DNA from: Maridesulfovibrio bastinii DSM 16055
Lineage (GTDB): Bacteria > Desulfobacterota > Desulfovibrionia > Desulfovibrionales > Desulfovibrionaceae
NCBI RefSeq assembly: GCF_000429985.1
Contig: NZ_KE387014.1
Coordinates: 316,946 to 380,945 of the forward strand
Length of the DNA stretch: 64,000 bases
Direction: 5' to 3'
Shown here: piece by piece, positions 8,254 to 16,998 of the stretch
Layout of the letters: each line of letters starts with the position of its first letter
Numbering within the stretch: position 1 is the stretch's first letter
Position numbers and translations under genes: made by a program
The notes under the pieces: model-generated
What the model saw: the letters and a program-made list of their open reading frames with translations, nothing else
Databases searched by the model: none
Told to the model about the DNA's origin: nothing

Positions 8254-11202
8254 ATGGCTGCAAAAATCAGGGTAAATGATCTGGCCTCGGAACTCGGGGT
8301 TAGTAAAAAAGAAATTCAACAGGCCGTAAGCGATCTCGAAATAGAGACTCGCGGTAACGGTGTTGATAGTGCAGACGCTGACAAGATCAGGGCTGCACTT
8401 GCCGGTGCTTCACGCGAAGTTGTTCGCAGAGAAGTTCAGCCCGGCGTTATTGTTCGCCGCCGTAAAGGGCGCAAAGGCTCCAAACCTTCAGATGAGGAAG
8501 CTGCTGAACCTAAGGAAGAGATAAAAGAAGAAACTCCTTCCGAAACCGTGCAGGATAAAAAACCTGCTCAGGATAAAAAGGAAAAGCCGGCTCCAGCTAA
8601 AAAGGAACAGGCTGCTAAAGATAAACCTGCCAAAAAAACAAAATCAGCTAAAAAGGTTGAAAAACCTCTGGTCAAAGTTATTGATCCTGCTGAACTTGCA
8701 GCTGAAAAAGCCGCAAAAAAAGCTGCAGAAGAAGCAGCCTTGAAAGCTGAGCAGGCTAAAAAAGAAGCGGAAGCAGCCCCGTCCGCACCTGAGGAATCTA
8801 AAAAAGACCCCGAAACAAATAAAGAAAAAGCAGCCCCCGAGAAGAGTGAAAAAGAAAACACCCCCCCTGCAGAAAAAGCGATAGATAAAGAAGCAGAAAA
8901 AGAAAGCAAAACAGCAAAGGAAGACAAGAAACAGTCTGCTCCCCAGAAGACAGCTGAAAAATCTTCCAATAAAAATGAAGCTGATACTAAAAAGAAAAAA
9001 CGTAAGAAAAAGAAAGAAGTTGAAGCTCCAAAAGTAAAAATTATATCTCGCCCGGACCCGGAAGCTGTAGCTGCGAAAGAAGCTGCAAAGGAAACAGCAG
9101 GCGGCAAGGGTGGCGGCAGGCCACAGGGAACCAGACGTGCTCCTGGTGGCAGACCTCCGCGTCAGGATAACAAGCCACGTGGTGGCGGACGTCCTTTCCC
9201 GGATAAATCTGCTGCACCTAAAACTGCGACCAATACCCCCGGAGAACCGCCTAAAGACGGTATGTCCAAGAAGAAAAAGGGTAAAAAAGATCGCAGAGTT
9301 GTTGATTTCAACAACGATTACGGCAAGCGCAATAAAGAAAGGGAAATGGATTTCCCCGACAATCGCAAGGGTAAAAGAGGCAAAAAAGGCAAGAACCAGA
9401 ATAAACCTGTTGTTCAGCCTGCTTCCAAGCCTATTAAAGCCGCAAAGCGTAAAATTAAATTTGACGAAGCTATCAGACTGTCCGACATGGCCCATCAGAT
9501 GGGACTAAAGGCACAGGAGCTTATCAAGGTTCTCTTCGGACTCGGAGTAATGGCGACTATCAACCAGTCTCTCGACTATGATACCGCCCTGCTTCTGGCT
9601 GCGGAATTCGAATATGAAATCGAAAACGTATCCTACTCTGAAGAAGATCTTCTTGTTCCTCAGGCCAGCGTGGACAAACCTGAAGATAAGAAGCCCAGAC
9701 CTCCGATCGTCACAATTATGGGACACGTTGACCACGGTAAAACATCCCTGCTCGATGCTATCCGCCATAGTGACATAACAGACGGAGAAGCCGGCGGTAT
9801 CACTCAGCATATCGGTGCTTACCACGTTTCAACTGAAAGGGGCGAAGTTGTATTTCTTGATACCCCCGGTCACGAAGCGTTTACCACCATGCGTATGAGG
9901 GGTGCTCAGGTAACAGATATTGTTATTCTGGTTGTTGCTGCGGATGACGGCGTTATGGATCAGACCCGTGAAGCCATCAGTCACTCCAAAGCTGCCGGTG
10001 TACCGATAGTTGTTGCCGTCAACAAAATTGATAAAGAAGACGCTAATCCGGATAGAGTTAAACGTGAACTTGCTGAATTTGACCTCGTTCCAGAAGACTG
10101 GGGCGGTGACACCATATTCGTGCCTGTTTCAGCTAAACAGAAAACCGGCCTGACCGAACTTCTGGAAATGGTTCTGCTTCAGGCTGAAGTTCTTGAACTT
10201 GAAGCCAACCCTGACAAACCTGCACGCGGTAACATTGTCGAGGCAAAACTTGATAAGGGTCGCGGACCTGTAGGTACTGTCCTCATTCAGGAAGGAACAA
10301 TCCATCAGGGTGATCCTTTTGTATGTGGTCTCTTCCACGGAAGAGTCAGAGCCATGTTCAATGACAGAGGCAAAAAAATTAAATCAGCCGGTCCTGCAAT
10401 TCCGGTTGAGATTCAGGGCTTTGACGGTATCCCTGATGCAGGTGATGAATTTATCTGCGTAGCTGATGACAAAGTGGCAAGACGTATTGCTCAGGAACGT
10501 CAGCTCAGACACCGTGAAAAAGAACTTGCAGGAAAATCCAAGGTTACCCTTGAGTCCTTCCTTGCATCCAAACCTGATCAGGAAACCCTTAACCTCAACG
10601 TCATTGTTAAAGCAGACGTTCAGGGATCTCTTGAAGCCATCAGCGAAGCTCTCGGTAAAATGGCAACTGAAGAGATCAAGGTTGATATCGTTCACGGCGG
10701 AGCCGGAGCAATCACTGAATCAGATGTACTGCTTGCATCAGCAAGTGACGCCATCATCATCGGCTTCAACGTAAGACCGACAATGAAGGTTAAAGAAGTT
10801 GCAGAACGTGAAGAGGTTGAAATCCGTTTCTACGACATCATCTACAAACTGACCAAAGAGATTAAGGACGCTATGTCCGGTATGCTCTCTCCTGACATCA
10901 AGGAGAACTATCTTGGTCAGGCTGAAGTACGCCAGACATTCTCCGTACCCAAGGTCGGAACTGTCGCAGGTTGTATGGTTGTGGATGGAAAGCTCACCAG
11001 AAACTCACAGGTTCGCCTGCTTCGCGAAGGTGTTGTTATCTACACAGGACTGCTCAGTTCCCTCAAACGCTTCAAAGATGATGTCAAAGAAGTTGCCAAG
11101 GGTTACGAATGCGGTTGCGGTCTCGAAAAATACAACGACCTTAAAGTCGGTGATATAATCGAAGCCTTTGAAGAAGTAGAAATAGCAAGAACCTTAGAAT
11201 AA
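8254..11202 (+). CDS. infB: Translation initiation factor IF-2
   Basis: IF-2 is the GTPase that places initiator tRNA on the 30S subunit. The 982-residue product starts with the helical IF2_N motif ([17 protein letters not shown]). A very long Lys/Glu/Ala-rich low-complexity linker (about 75-290) and a Gly/Arg/Pro-rich stretch (about 285-330) follow. The G domain shows GHVDHGKTS (about 490), DTPGHEAF (about 536) and NKID (about 590). C-terminal domains follow, including the [19 protein letters not shown] segment. Codons in the linker are A-rich but the frame is intact. It closes the rimP operon and is followed by two terminators. Confidence 0.98.
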   Translation: MAAKIRVNDLASELGVSKKEIQQAVSDLEIETRGNGVDSADADKIRAALAGASREVVRREVQPGVIVRRRKGRKGSKPSDEEAAEPKEEIKEETPSETVQDKKPAQDKKEKPAPAKKEQAAKDKPAKKTKSAKKVEKPLVKVIDPAELAAEKAAKKAAEEAALKAEQAKKEAEAAPSAPEESKKDPETNKEKAAPEKSEKENTPPAEKAIDKEAEKESKTAKEDKKQSAPQKTAEKSSNKNEADTKKKKRKKKKEVEAPKVKIISRPDPEAVAAKEAAKETAGGKGGGRPQGTRRAPGGRPPRQDNKPRGGGRPFPDKSAAPKTATNTPGEPPKDGMSKKKKGKKDRRVVDFNNDYGKRNKEREMDFPDNRKGKRGKKGKNQNKPVVQPASKPIKAAKRKIKFDEAIRLSDMAHQMGLKAQELIKVLFGLGVMATINQSLDYDTALLLAAEFEYEIENVSYSEEDLLVPQASVDKPEDKKPRPPIVTIMGHVDHGKTSLLDAIRHSDITDGEAGGITQHIGAYHVSTERGEVVFLDTPGHEAFTTMRMRGAQVTDIVILVVAADDGVMDQTREAISHSKAAGVPIVVAVNKIDKEDANPDRVKRELAEFDLVPEDWGGDTIFVPVSAKQKTGLTELLEMVLLQAEVLELEANPDKPARGNIVEAKLDKGRGPVGTVLIQEGTIHQGDPFVCGLFHGRVRAMFNDRGKKIKSAGPAIPVEIQGFDGIPDAGDEFICVADDKVARRIAQERQLRHREKELAGKSKVTLESFLASKPDQETLNLNVIVKADVQGSLEAISEALGKMATEEIKVDIVHGGAGAITESDVLLASASDAIIIGFNVRPTMKVKEVAEREEVEIRFYDIIYKLTKEIKDAMSGMLSPDIKENYLGQAEVRQTFSVPKVGTVAGCMVVDGKLTRNSQVRLLREGVVIYTGLLSSLKRFKDDVKEVAKGYECGCGLEKYNDLKVGDIIEAFEEVEIARTLE

Positions 11203-11209
11203 AATTATA

Positions 11210-11238
11210 CGGGACCGGAAATATTCCGGTCCCGTTTT
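11210..11238 (+). terminator. Terminator of the rimP-infB operon
   Basis: CGGGACCGGAA and TTCCGGTCCCG form an 11-bp perfect stem followed by TTTT, eight bases after the infB stop. Confidence 0.9.
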
Positions 11239-11282
11239 AAAAATTTCCAGTTATAACTGCATATTGTAAAGCAGTTACAACA

Positions 11283-11308
11283 AGAGCGGTAAAAGCTGCT
11301 CTTTTTTT
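11283..11308 (+). terminator. Second terminator before ylxP
   Basis: AGAGC (11283-11287) pairs with GCTCT (11298-11302) and runs into seven T residues. It lies about 40 bases before ylxP, so it either backs up the first terminator or attenuates entry into the ylxP-rbfA operon. Confidence 0.65.
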
Positions 11309-11349
11309 ATTATTAGCTTGCAAAAAACTTTGGACACAGCACTGTAGTT

Positions 11350-11637
11350 ATGATCATAGGTGTATTATCTCTTGAATTCAGGCTGCACGGAAACGATTCA
11401 CTCAAAGGCAAAAGAAAAATTGCTCTGAGCCTGAAGCAAAAGCTGCGCAACAAGTTTAATGTCTCCGTTGCAGAAACCGAGGCACAGGATTCTCATGATC
11501 GTCTGGTTATGGCAGTTGTCACTGTAGCAAACCAGACATCAGAAGTGGAAAGCAGGATGTCTAAATGCCTTTCAATGATTGAAGCCATTTCGCCTGCGGA
11601 ACTGGTAAACTGCGAAACCGAAGTATTCAGTTCCTAA
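11350..11637 (+). CDS. ylxP: YlxP family protein (DUF503)
   Basis: Small protein usually found between infB and rbfA. The 95-residue sequence begins MIIGVLSLEFRLHGNDSLKGKR and contains FNVSVAETEAQDSHDRLVMAVV, both typical of DUF503. Its function is not established; the conserved position suggests a role in ribosome or RNA metabolism. It opens the second translation cluster ylxP-rbfA-nrnA-truB-rpsO. Confidence 0.88.
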   Translation: MIIGVLSLEFRLHGNDSLKGKRKIALSLKQKLRNKFNVSVAETEAQDSHDRLVMAVVTVANQTSEVESRMSKCLSMIEAISPAELVNCETEVFSS

Positions 11638-11677
11638 ACCGGACCGCAAGTCCGCCACATTTACGGATATTAAAAAA

Positions 11678-12031
11678 ATGAAAAGTACAACATCACGCCG
11701 CTCCATAAGAATGGGCGATCAGATAATGAGAGAGCTGGCAACGATGCTCCTCGAAGAAAGTATGGACCCCAGACTCGAACTGGTAAGTATAAGCGGGGTC
11801 AAATTAAACAAAGATCTCAAAATAGCCAAAGTATTTTATACTCTTTCCGGTGACAAAGAACGCGTGGCTAATGCTCAGAAGGCTTTTGAAAAAGCAACAG
11901 GCTTTTTACGCTCCGGTCTTGGAAAAAGACTTAAGCTGAAATTTGTTCCGGAGTTGCGTTTTATTTACGATGAATTTCTTGAGGAGATGGTCTATGGACA
12001 GCAGTCTGAAACGAATCTGCCAGATTTTTAA
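11678..12031 (+). CDS. rbfA: Ribosome-binding factor A
   Basis: RbfA is a KH-fold protein needed for 16S rRNA 5'-end processing and cold adaptation. The 117-residue product has RSIRMGDQIMRELATMLLEE at the N-terminus, ESMDPRLELVSISGVKLNKD and the C-terminal KFVPELRFIYDE motif. The 3' end overlaps nrnA by 38 bases, and the nrnA ribosome binding site lies inside rbfA. Confidence 0.95.
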   Translation: MKSTTSRRSIRMGDQIMRELATMLLEESMDPRLELVSISGVKLNKDLKIAKVFYTLSGDKERVANAQKAFEKATGFLRSGLGKRLKLKFVPELRFIYDEFLEEMVYGQQSETNLPDF

Positions 12032-12962
12032 AGAGGAAGACAATTTCCTTATTGCAGCGCACTATAATCCGGACGGCGATGCTCTGGGCTCCAGTGCCGC
12101 ACTTGCTTTTATTTTAAAATCACTCGGTAAAAGAGTCAGACTGTATAATCATACAGGCGTGCCGGCTAATATGGACTGGTTTGAACTGCCGGTGCCCATG
12201 TTGACGGAAATTCCTAAAGGATACGACGGCTGGGTTGTAGCCCTCGACTGCGGTGATGCCGCACGCATGGGCGAACCGCTGATGAACTTTATAGACCGCG
12301 ACCGCTCAATAAACATAGACCATCACATTGGAAATTCGAATTTTGCCGGAATAAACTGGGTAGATCCTAAGAGCCCGGCTGTAGGCGAAATGATCTCCAT
12401 AATCGCCAACAACCTTGGAATTCCACTTTCAGGCAAAATAGGTGAATGCCTTTATCTGGCAATTGCCACGGACACAGGATTTTTTACATACGGTAACACC
12501 CGTCCTGAAACGCTGGAGATCATAGCTGAAATTTTACGTCATGGTCTGAAGCTGGATGAATTTGTTCCTAAAATTCGCAATAACTGGACTCTGAAAAGAG
12601 TCAGACTATGGAACCTTGCTCTTGATAAAGTTGAGTTATTCCATGACGAACAGACAATTCTGATTTTTATCACTCAGGAAATGCTCGAAAAAACAGGTAC
12701 AAACAAGAGTGATTGTGAAGAGCTGGTCAACTTTATCCGCAGAATCAAAACAGTCAGAATTTCTGCCATAATCCGTGAAGACGGTCCCCTGAGATATAAG
12801 TTCAGCCTCCGTTCGCAGGGGGATGACAATGTTCAGGCCATTGCTTCTTTATTCGGAGGCGGAGGCCATAAAAATGCCAGCGGCGGACTTATTGAAGATA
12901 ATCCGGACACCGTGCGCCGTAAACTGGTTGATGCCATCGGCGAGACCTTCGAAAAAGATTAG
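11994..12962 (+). CDS. nrnA: DHH/DHHA1 family phosphoesterase (NrnA-like)
   Basis: Probable nanoRNase / pAp phosphatase, which degrades 2-5 nt RNAs or the phosphoadenosine phosphate product of sulfate assimilation. The start is ATG 11994 with GAGGAG seven bases upstream; the longer open frame from 11943 is inside rbfA. Metal-binding motifs are HYNPDGDALGS (near residue 24), VALDCGDAARMG, NIDHHIGN, and the DHHA1 motif FGGGGHKNASGG near the C-terminus. The 322-residue length is normal. The position between rbfA and truB is conserved in many bacteria. Confidence 0.93.
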   Translation: MDSSLKRICQIFKEEDNFLIAAHYNPDGDALGSSAALAFILKSLGKRVRLYNHTGVPANMDWFELPVPMLTEIPKGYDGWVVALDCGDAARMGEPLMNFIDRDRSINIDHHIGNSNFAGINWVDPKSPAVGEMISIIANNLGIPLSGKIGECLYLAIATDTGFFTYGNTRPETLEIIAEILRHGLKLDEFVPKIRNNWTLKRVRLWNLALDKVELFHDEQTILIFITQEMLEKTGTNKSDCEELVNFIRRIKTVRISAIIREDGPLRYKFSLRSQGDDNVQAIASLFGGGGHKNASGGLIEDNPDTVRRKLVDAIGETFEKD

Positions 12963-12977
12963 TAAAAAGGATTAATA

Positions 12978-13913
12978 GTGGGAAGGAAACCTAAAACAAG
13001 CCCCTTTCAGAAGCATGGAGTTCTTGTCCTTAACAAACCGTCCGGACCGACTTCCACCGATTGTCTTAATGATATCAAACATCAGTTGAAGCAGTTTAAA
13101 ATAGGCCATGCCGGAACACTTGATCCTCTTGCACAGGGTGTTCTTCTGGTCATGCTTGGCAAAGCTACAAAACTTGGCCCATATCTGACAGGAAGAGATA
13201 AAGTTTACTCCGGATCACTTATTTTAGGCAGAACAACAGATACTTACGATATACAGGGAGCAGAGACTTCCAGTGCAGATATTTCCGACATTACCGAAGA
13301 AATGGTAAAAAATGAAATTTTTGCATGGAAAGACTTGACTAAACAGGAAGTTCCCGCATATTCGGCAGCAAAACATAAAGGAAAACCCCTTTACGAACTC
13401 GCCAGAAAAGGCGAAGATGTCCCGGTCAAAATTAAGGACATTGAAATAAATTTTTCTGAACCGCTGGAAGTGAGCCTGCCAAGGGCCTGTTTCCGGGTTA
13501 GGTGCTCTGCCGGCACCTATATACGCTCCCTGGTCCACAGCTTGGGGATGCGGCTCGGATGCGGCGCGGTAATGGACTCTTTGACACGCGAAGAAAGCGA
13601 GCCATACAGGCTTTGTGATGCCTATGAGCTTGAAGATGTGCTGGGCGACCCCGAAAAATTCGGGGAAAAAGTTATCCCGATTGCGGATACTCTGCCCCAC
13701 TGGCCTAAATTCACATTAAGTGAAGACATGGCGGCCGATGTTATGAACGGAGCGCGCATTCCGGTAGATCCCGCCTCAGGCGGAGCACTCTACGGCACGG
13801 AAGGCGACCGGGCCATGTTTGTAGACCAGAAGGGTGAAGCCATCGCACTGGTTGAAGCTAAACGCTTTAACAGTGAGCTTATGTGGGCAATACTTCGTGG
13901 TCTTTGGAACTGA
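12978..13913 (+). CDS. truB: tRNA pseudouridine(55) synthase TruB
   Basis: TruB makes pseudouridine 55 in the T-loop of tRNA. The 311-residue product starts at GTG 12978 and contains GVLVLNKPSGPTSTD and the catalytic motif GHAGTLDPLAQGVL, with Asp49 as the probable nucleophile. RCSAGTYIRSLVHSLG and a C-terminal PUA-like part (IPVDPASGGALYG) follow. It begins 15 bases after nrnA. Confidence 0.96.
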   Translation: MGRKPKTSPFQKHGVLVLNKPSGPTSTDCLNDIKHQLKQFKIGHAGTLDPLAQGVLLVMLGKATKLGPYLTGRDKVYSGSLILGRTTDTYDIQGAETSSADISDITEEMVKNEIFAWKDLTKQEVPAYSAAKHKGKPLYELARKGEDVPVKIKDIEINFSEPLEVSLPRACFRVRCSAGTYIRSLVHSLGMRLGCGAVMDSLTREESEPYRLCDAYELEDVLGDPEKFGEKVIPIADTLPHWPKFTLSEDMAADVMNGARIPVDPASGGALYGTEGDRAMFVDQKGEAIALVEAKRFNSELMWAILRGLWN

Positions 13914-13953
13914 TTCCTATCGCGGGGAATTCACGGACAGCATAAACCATGAC

Positions 13954-13977
13954 GTGCCTGAAAAGGCACCAAGGAGG
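13954..13977 (+). promoter_or_regulatory. Hairpin and ribosome binding site in the rpsO leader
   Basis: GTGCC (13954-13958) and GGCAC (13965-13969) form a hairpin that ends one base before the AAGGAGG site (13971-13977). In several bacteria S15 represses its own mRNA through a leader structure at this place; here the regulatory role is inferred from position only. Confidence 0.45.
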
Positions 13978-13985
13978 ATAGCGCT

Positions 13986-14255
13986 GTGGTAATGGACGCA
14001 GAAACCAAGGCAAAAGTTATTGCTGAGTATCAGACCAAGGAAGGAGACACTGGTTCTCCTGAAGTACAGGTAGCTCTTCTTACTGAAAGAATCACTTACC
14101 TGACCGAACATTTTAAAGTTCACAAAAAGGATTTCCACTCCCGCACCGGCCTGCTCAAGCTCGTTGGTAAGCGCAGGAACATCCTCAAATATCTGCACAA
14201 GACAGACGTACAGCGTTACCGCGATCTTATCGCCAAGCTTGGTCTTCGTAAATAA
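13986..14255 (+). CDS. rpsO: 30S ribosomal protein S15
   Basis: Primary 16S rRNA-binding protein of the central domain. The 89-residue product has [37 protein letters not shown] and [10 protein letters not shown], all hallmark S15 segments. The start is GTG 13986, eight bases after AAGGAGG; the ATG at 13992 is too far. It is followed by a strong terminator and, as usual, by pnp. Confidence 0.97.
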   Translation: MVMDAETKAKVIAEYQTKEGDTGSPEVQVALLTERITYLTEHFKVHKKDFHSRTGLLKLVGKRRNILKYLHKTDVQRYRDLIAKLGLRK

Positions 14256-14268
14256 ATTGTTCAGAGAC

Positions 14269-14304
14269 AAGGGGGAGATTTTTCTCCCCCTGTTTTGTTT
14301 TTTT
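14269..14304 (+). terminator. Terminator after rpsO
   Basis: GGGGGAGA and TCTCCCCC pair around a short T loop and are followed by TGTTTTGTTTTTTT. It separates rpsO from the independent pnp transcript. Confidence 0.9.
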
Positions 14305-14324
14305 AAGTAATTTTAAATTAAAAT

Positions 14325-14353
14325 TTGATTAGATACTTTATAGTATATATAGT
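14325..14353 (+). promoter_or_regulatory. Sigma-70-type promoter of pnp
   Basis: TTGATT (14325-14330), a 17-bp spacer and TATAGT (14348-14353) give a start near 14360, leaving a leader of about 250 bases before pnp. Confidence 0.65.
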
Positions 14354-14359
14354 CAGCAT

Positions 14360-14610
14360 GCCTTTCGATTTTTCAAAATCGAATTTTAAATAAACCTACC
14401 GGACAGGCCGCACTTTATTTATCCTTACCTTTAGTATTGTAAATTTTAGTCAGGCTGACCGGTAAATACGGCTTTTCGACTTCCCGACAAGAGGTTTTTA
14501 GTTGGCTGAGGCAGGGGTTCAAACCCGCGTTGTAATCCTGCCTAAGCCGGCTAAAAAAAACGGGCTGAATCGAAAAGGCCGTCAAACCCGACCAAGAGTC
14601 AGGAGTTTTG
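14360..14610 (+). ncRNA. Long structured pnp leader
   Basis: The leader contains a small perfect hairpin (14364-14383). It also holds a long stem: GGCTGAGGCAGG (14504-14515) pairs with CCTGCCTAAGCC (14537-14548) with one G-A mismatch, enclosing GGGTT/AACCC (14515-14526). In E. coli, pnp mRNA is destabilised after RNase III cuts a leader stem-loop and PNPase degrades it. A similar autoregulatory element is inferred here. No T run follows the long stem, so it is not a plus-strand terminator. Confidence 0.5.
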
Positions 14611-16839
14611 ATGATTGTACCTTTTGAATCTACAACAGTTTCAACCAAAATCGGAGATCTGGATATCAGCCTTGAAACAGGACTGATGGCAAACCAGACA
14701 GACGGAACAGTTCTTATCAAATCCGGTGGAACCGTTGTACTCGTAACCGCCGTATGCGCACCAAGCAACGAACCGCGCGACTTTTTCCCCCTTACCTGCA
14801 ACTATCTCGAAAAAACATACGCAGCAGGACGCATCCCCGGTGGTTACTTCCGCCGTGAAGTAGGCCGCCCTTCAGACCGCGAAACTCTCGTTTCACGCCT
14901 GATAGACCGCCCTATCCGCCCCATGTTCCCCAAGTACTACAGTGACGAAGTTCAGATCATCGCAACTGTTCTTTCAGCCGATGACCAGACAAATCCTGAT
15001 GTTCTTGCCATGACCGGCGCATCTGCCGCACTGCATATTTCAGACATGCCTTTCAACGGCCCTGTTGCCGCAGCCCGTGTGGGATATGTGAACAATCAGT
15101 TTGTTCTTTATCCTTCATATTCTGTTGCAGACAATGACAGCGATCTGAACATTGTTTTTGCCGCAACTCGTGACGCTGTTATCATGGTTGAAGGTAGTGC
15201 CCAGTTCGTACCTGAAAATGTTATTGCCGAAGCTCTCGAATGGGGACACGAACAGCTCACCCCGATGTTTGACCTTCAGGATGAACTCCGTGAAAAAGTC
15301 GGACATCCCAAAAGAGAAATCCTTGAACCGGAGAAGGACGAAACCGTATCTGAAATCGTTACCGAACTTTTCAGTAACGAACTGGATAAGGCTCTGACTA
15401 TCCCCGGTAAAATGGACCGCAAGGCAGCTAAAAGCGAAGTTAAAGAAAAAGCAGTAGCTGCAATCGAAGAGAAATTCCCTGAAGACAGTGCCAAGAAAGC
15501 TGCTGTCGGCGATATTCTCGGCAAGCTGGAAAAACAGATTGTCCGTAAACGTATCGTTGATAAGGGCGTTCGTATTGACGGCCGTGACCTTACCACTGTC
15601 CGTAATCTTTCCATTAAAGCAGGCGTTCTGCCCATGACTCATGGTTCTGCCATCTTCCGCAGAGGTGAGACCTGCGCTCTTGCAGTTGCAACACTTGGCA
15701 GCAGCCGTGACGAACAGCGTTATGAAACTCTCACCGGTGAAGAATCAAAACGCTTTATGCTGCATTACAACTTCCCTCCGTACTGCGTTGGTGAAGCTAA
15801 ATTCCTGCGCGCACCTTCACGCCGTGAAATCGGTCATGGAACACTTGCAGAACGTGCTTTAACACCTGTACTCCCTTCACCTGAGGACTTCCCCTTCACC
15901 ATGCGTGTAGTTTCTGAGATCATGGACTCCAACGGTTCATCTTCCATGGCTACCGTCTGCGGAACAACTCTCGCACTGATGGATGCCGGTGTACCCATCA
16001 AAGACCCCGTAGCAGGTATCGCAATGGGTCTGTGCAAAGAAGGCGATGACTACTTTGTTCTTACCGACATTCTCGGTGACGAAGATGCTCTCGGTGATAT
16101 GGACTTTAAGGTCGCCGGAACAAAAGACGGTGTAACCGCCATCCAGATGGATATTAAAATCAGCGGTATTCCTGCTGAAGTTCTGCGCAAAGCTCTTAAA
16201 CAGGCTAATGATGCCCGTATGCATATCCTCAACCACATGGTTGAAGTTCTTCCTGAACCAAGAGCCGAGCTTTCCAAATTTGCTCCGCAGATGGCAGTAC
16301 TCAACATCAATCCTGAAAAAATCCGTGACCTCATCGGCCCCGGTGGTAAAAACATCAAAGCTATTACAGCTGAGACTCAGGCAGATATTGATATTGAAGA
16401 TTCCGGTAAAGTTTCCATTTTTGCTCCGACCCTTGAATCTCTCGAAAAAACCAAAGAAATGGTACAGTACTATGACCAGTCTGCTGAACTCGGCAAGAAC
16501 TACATCGGTACTGTTAAAAAGATTCTTGAAATCGGTGCCATCATTGAAATTCTTCCCGGTCTTGAAGGACTGCTGCACATTTCCCAGATTGATTTTGAAC
16601 GCATCGAAAATGTAACTGATGTTATTCAACTCGGTCAGGAAGTTACCGTAAAAGTAATTGAAATTCAGCCCAATGGACGTATCAGACTTTCCCGTAAAGC
16701 TTGGCTCATGGAGCAGGCAGGACAGGAAATTGATCTTGAAAAATTCAAGATGGGCGGCGGTAACCGTGGTCGTGACAACCGTGGTAGAGATAATCGCGGT
16801 CGTGACAACCGTGGTCGCGATAACCGCGGACGTAACTAG
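14611..16839 (+). CDS. pnp: Polyribonucleotide nucleotidyltransferase (PNPase)
   Basis: PNPase is a phosphorolytic 3'-5' exoribonuclease. The start is ATG 14611, five bases after AGGAG; TTG 14608 is too close. The 742-residue product has two RNase PH-like domains ([30 protein letters not shown]-type region near 52-80 and [10 protein letters not shown]-like [17 protein letters not shown] near 425). A KH domain ([20 protein letters not shown], about 566) and an S1 domain ([20 protein letters not shown], about 630) follow. The C-terminus ends in about five RGRDN repeats, encoded by a 15-bp tandem repeat at 16759-16836. Confidence 0.97.
   Translation: [742 protein letters not shown]
16759..16836 (+). 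repeat. 15-bp tandem repeat encoding an RGRDN tail in PNPase
   Basis: Units of the type CGTGGTCGTGACAAC are repeated in frame about five times and encode NRGRD pentapeptides, a basic RGG-like tail. Such tails may aid RNA or RNase E binding; copy number probably varies between strains. Confidence 0.8.
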
Positions 16840-16862
16840 TCCAGCTAGATATAGAACTATCA

Positions 16863-16890
16863 GGGCCGCCGGATTTCCGGCGGCCCTTTT
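16863..16890 (+). terminator. Terminator after pnp
   Basis: GGGCCGCCGG and CCGGCGGCCC form a perfect 10-bp GC-rich stem with a four-base loop, followed by TTTT, 23 bases after the pnp stop. Confidence 0.92.
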
Positions 16891-16998
16891 CATTTGGCGT
16901 CAGCACAATTCTCAATAAGGTTCCAACGCTAATTAGTCTGCCTTGAGTAAATTAAATCTCAACTGCTGATATTTTAAAAATCGGTACAGCTAAAAAAG

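Noticed and set aside
8568..9495. Long minus-strand open frames opposite infB
   Set aside because: They are antisense shadows of the Lys/Glu/Ala-rich IF-2 linker; their Phe/Ser-rich translations reflect A-rich codons on the real strand.
14504..14548. tRNA gene suggested by GGTTCAAACCC in the pnp leader
   Set aside because: There is no acceptor stem, D-arm or anticodon arm in the right places, and the stem pairing does not give a cloverleaf.
14415..14801. 128-codon minus-strand frame across the pnp start
   Set aside because: Antisense to the pnp leader and N-terminus, no supporting signals.
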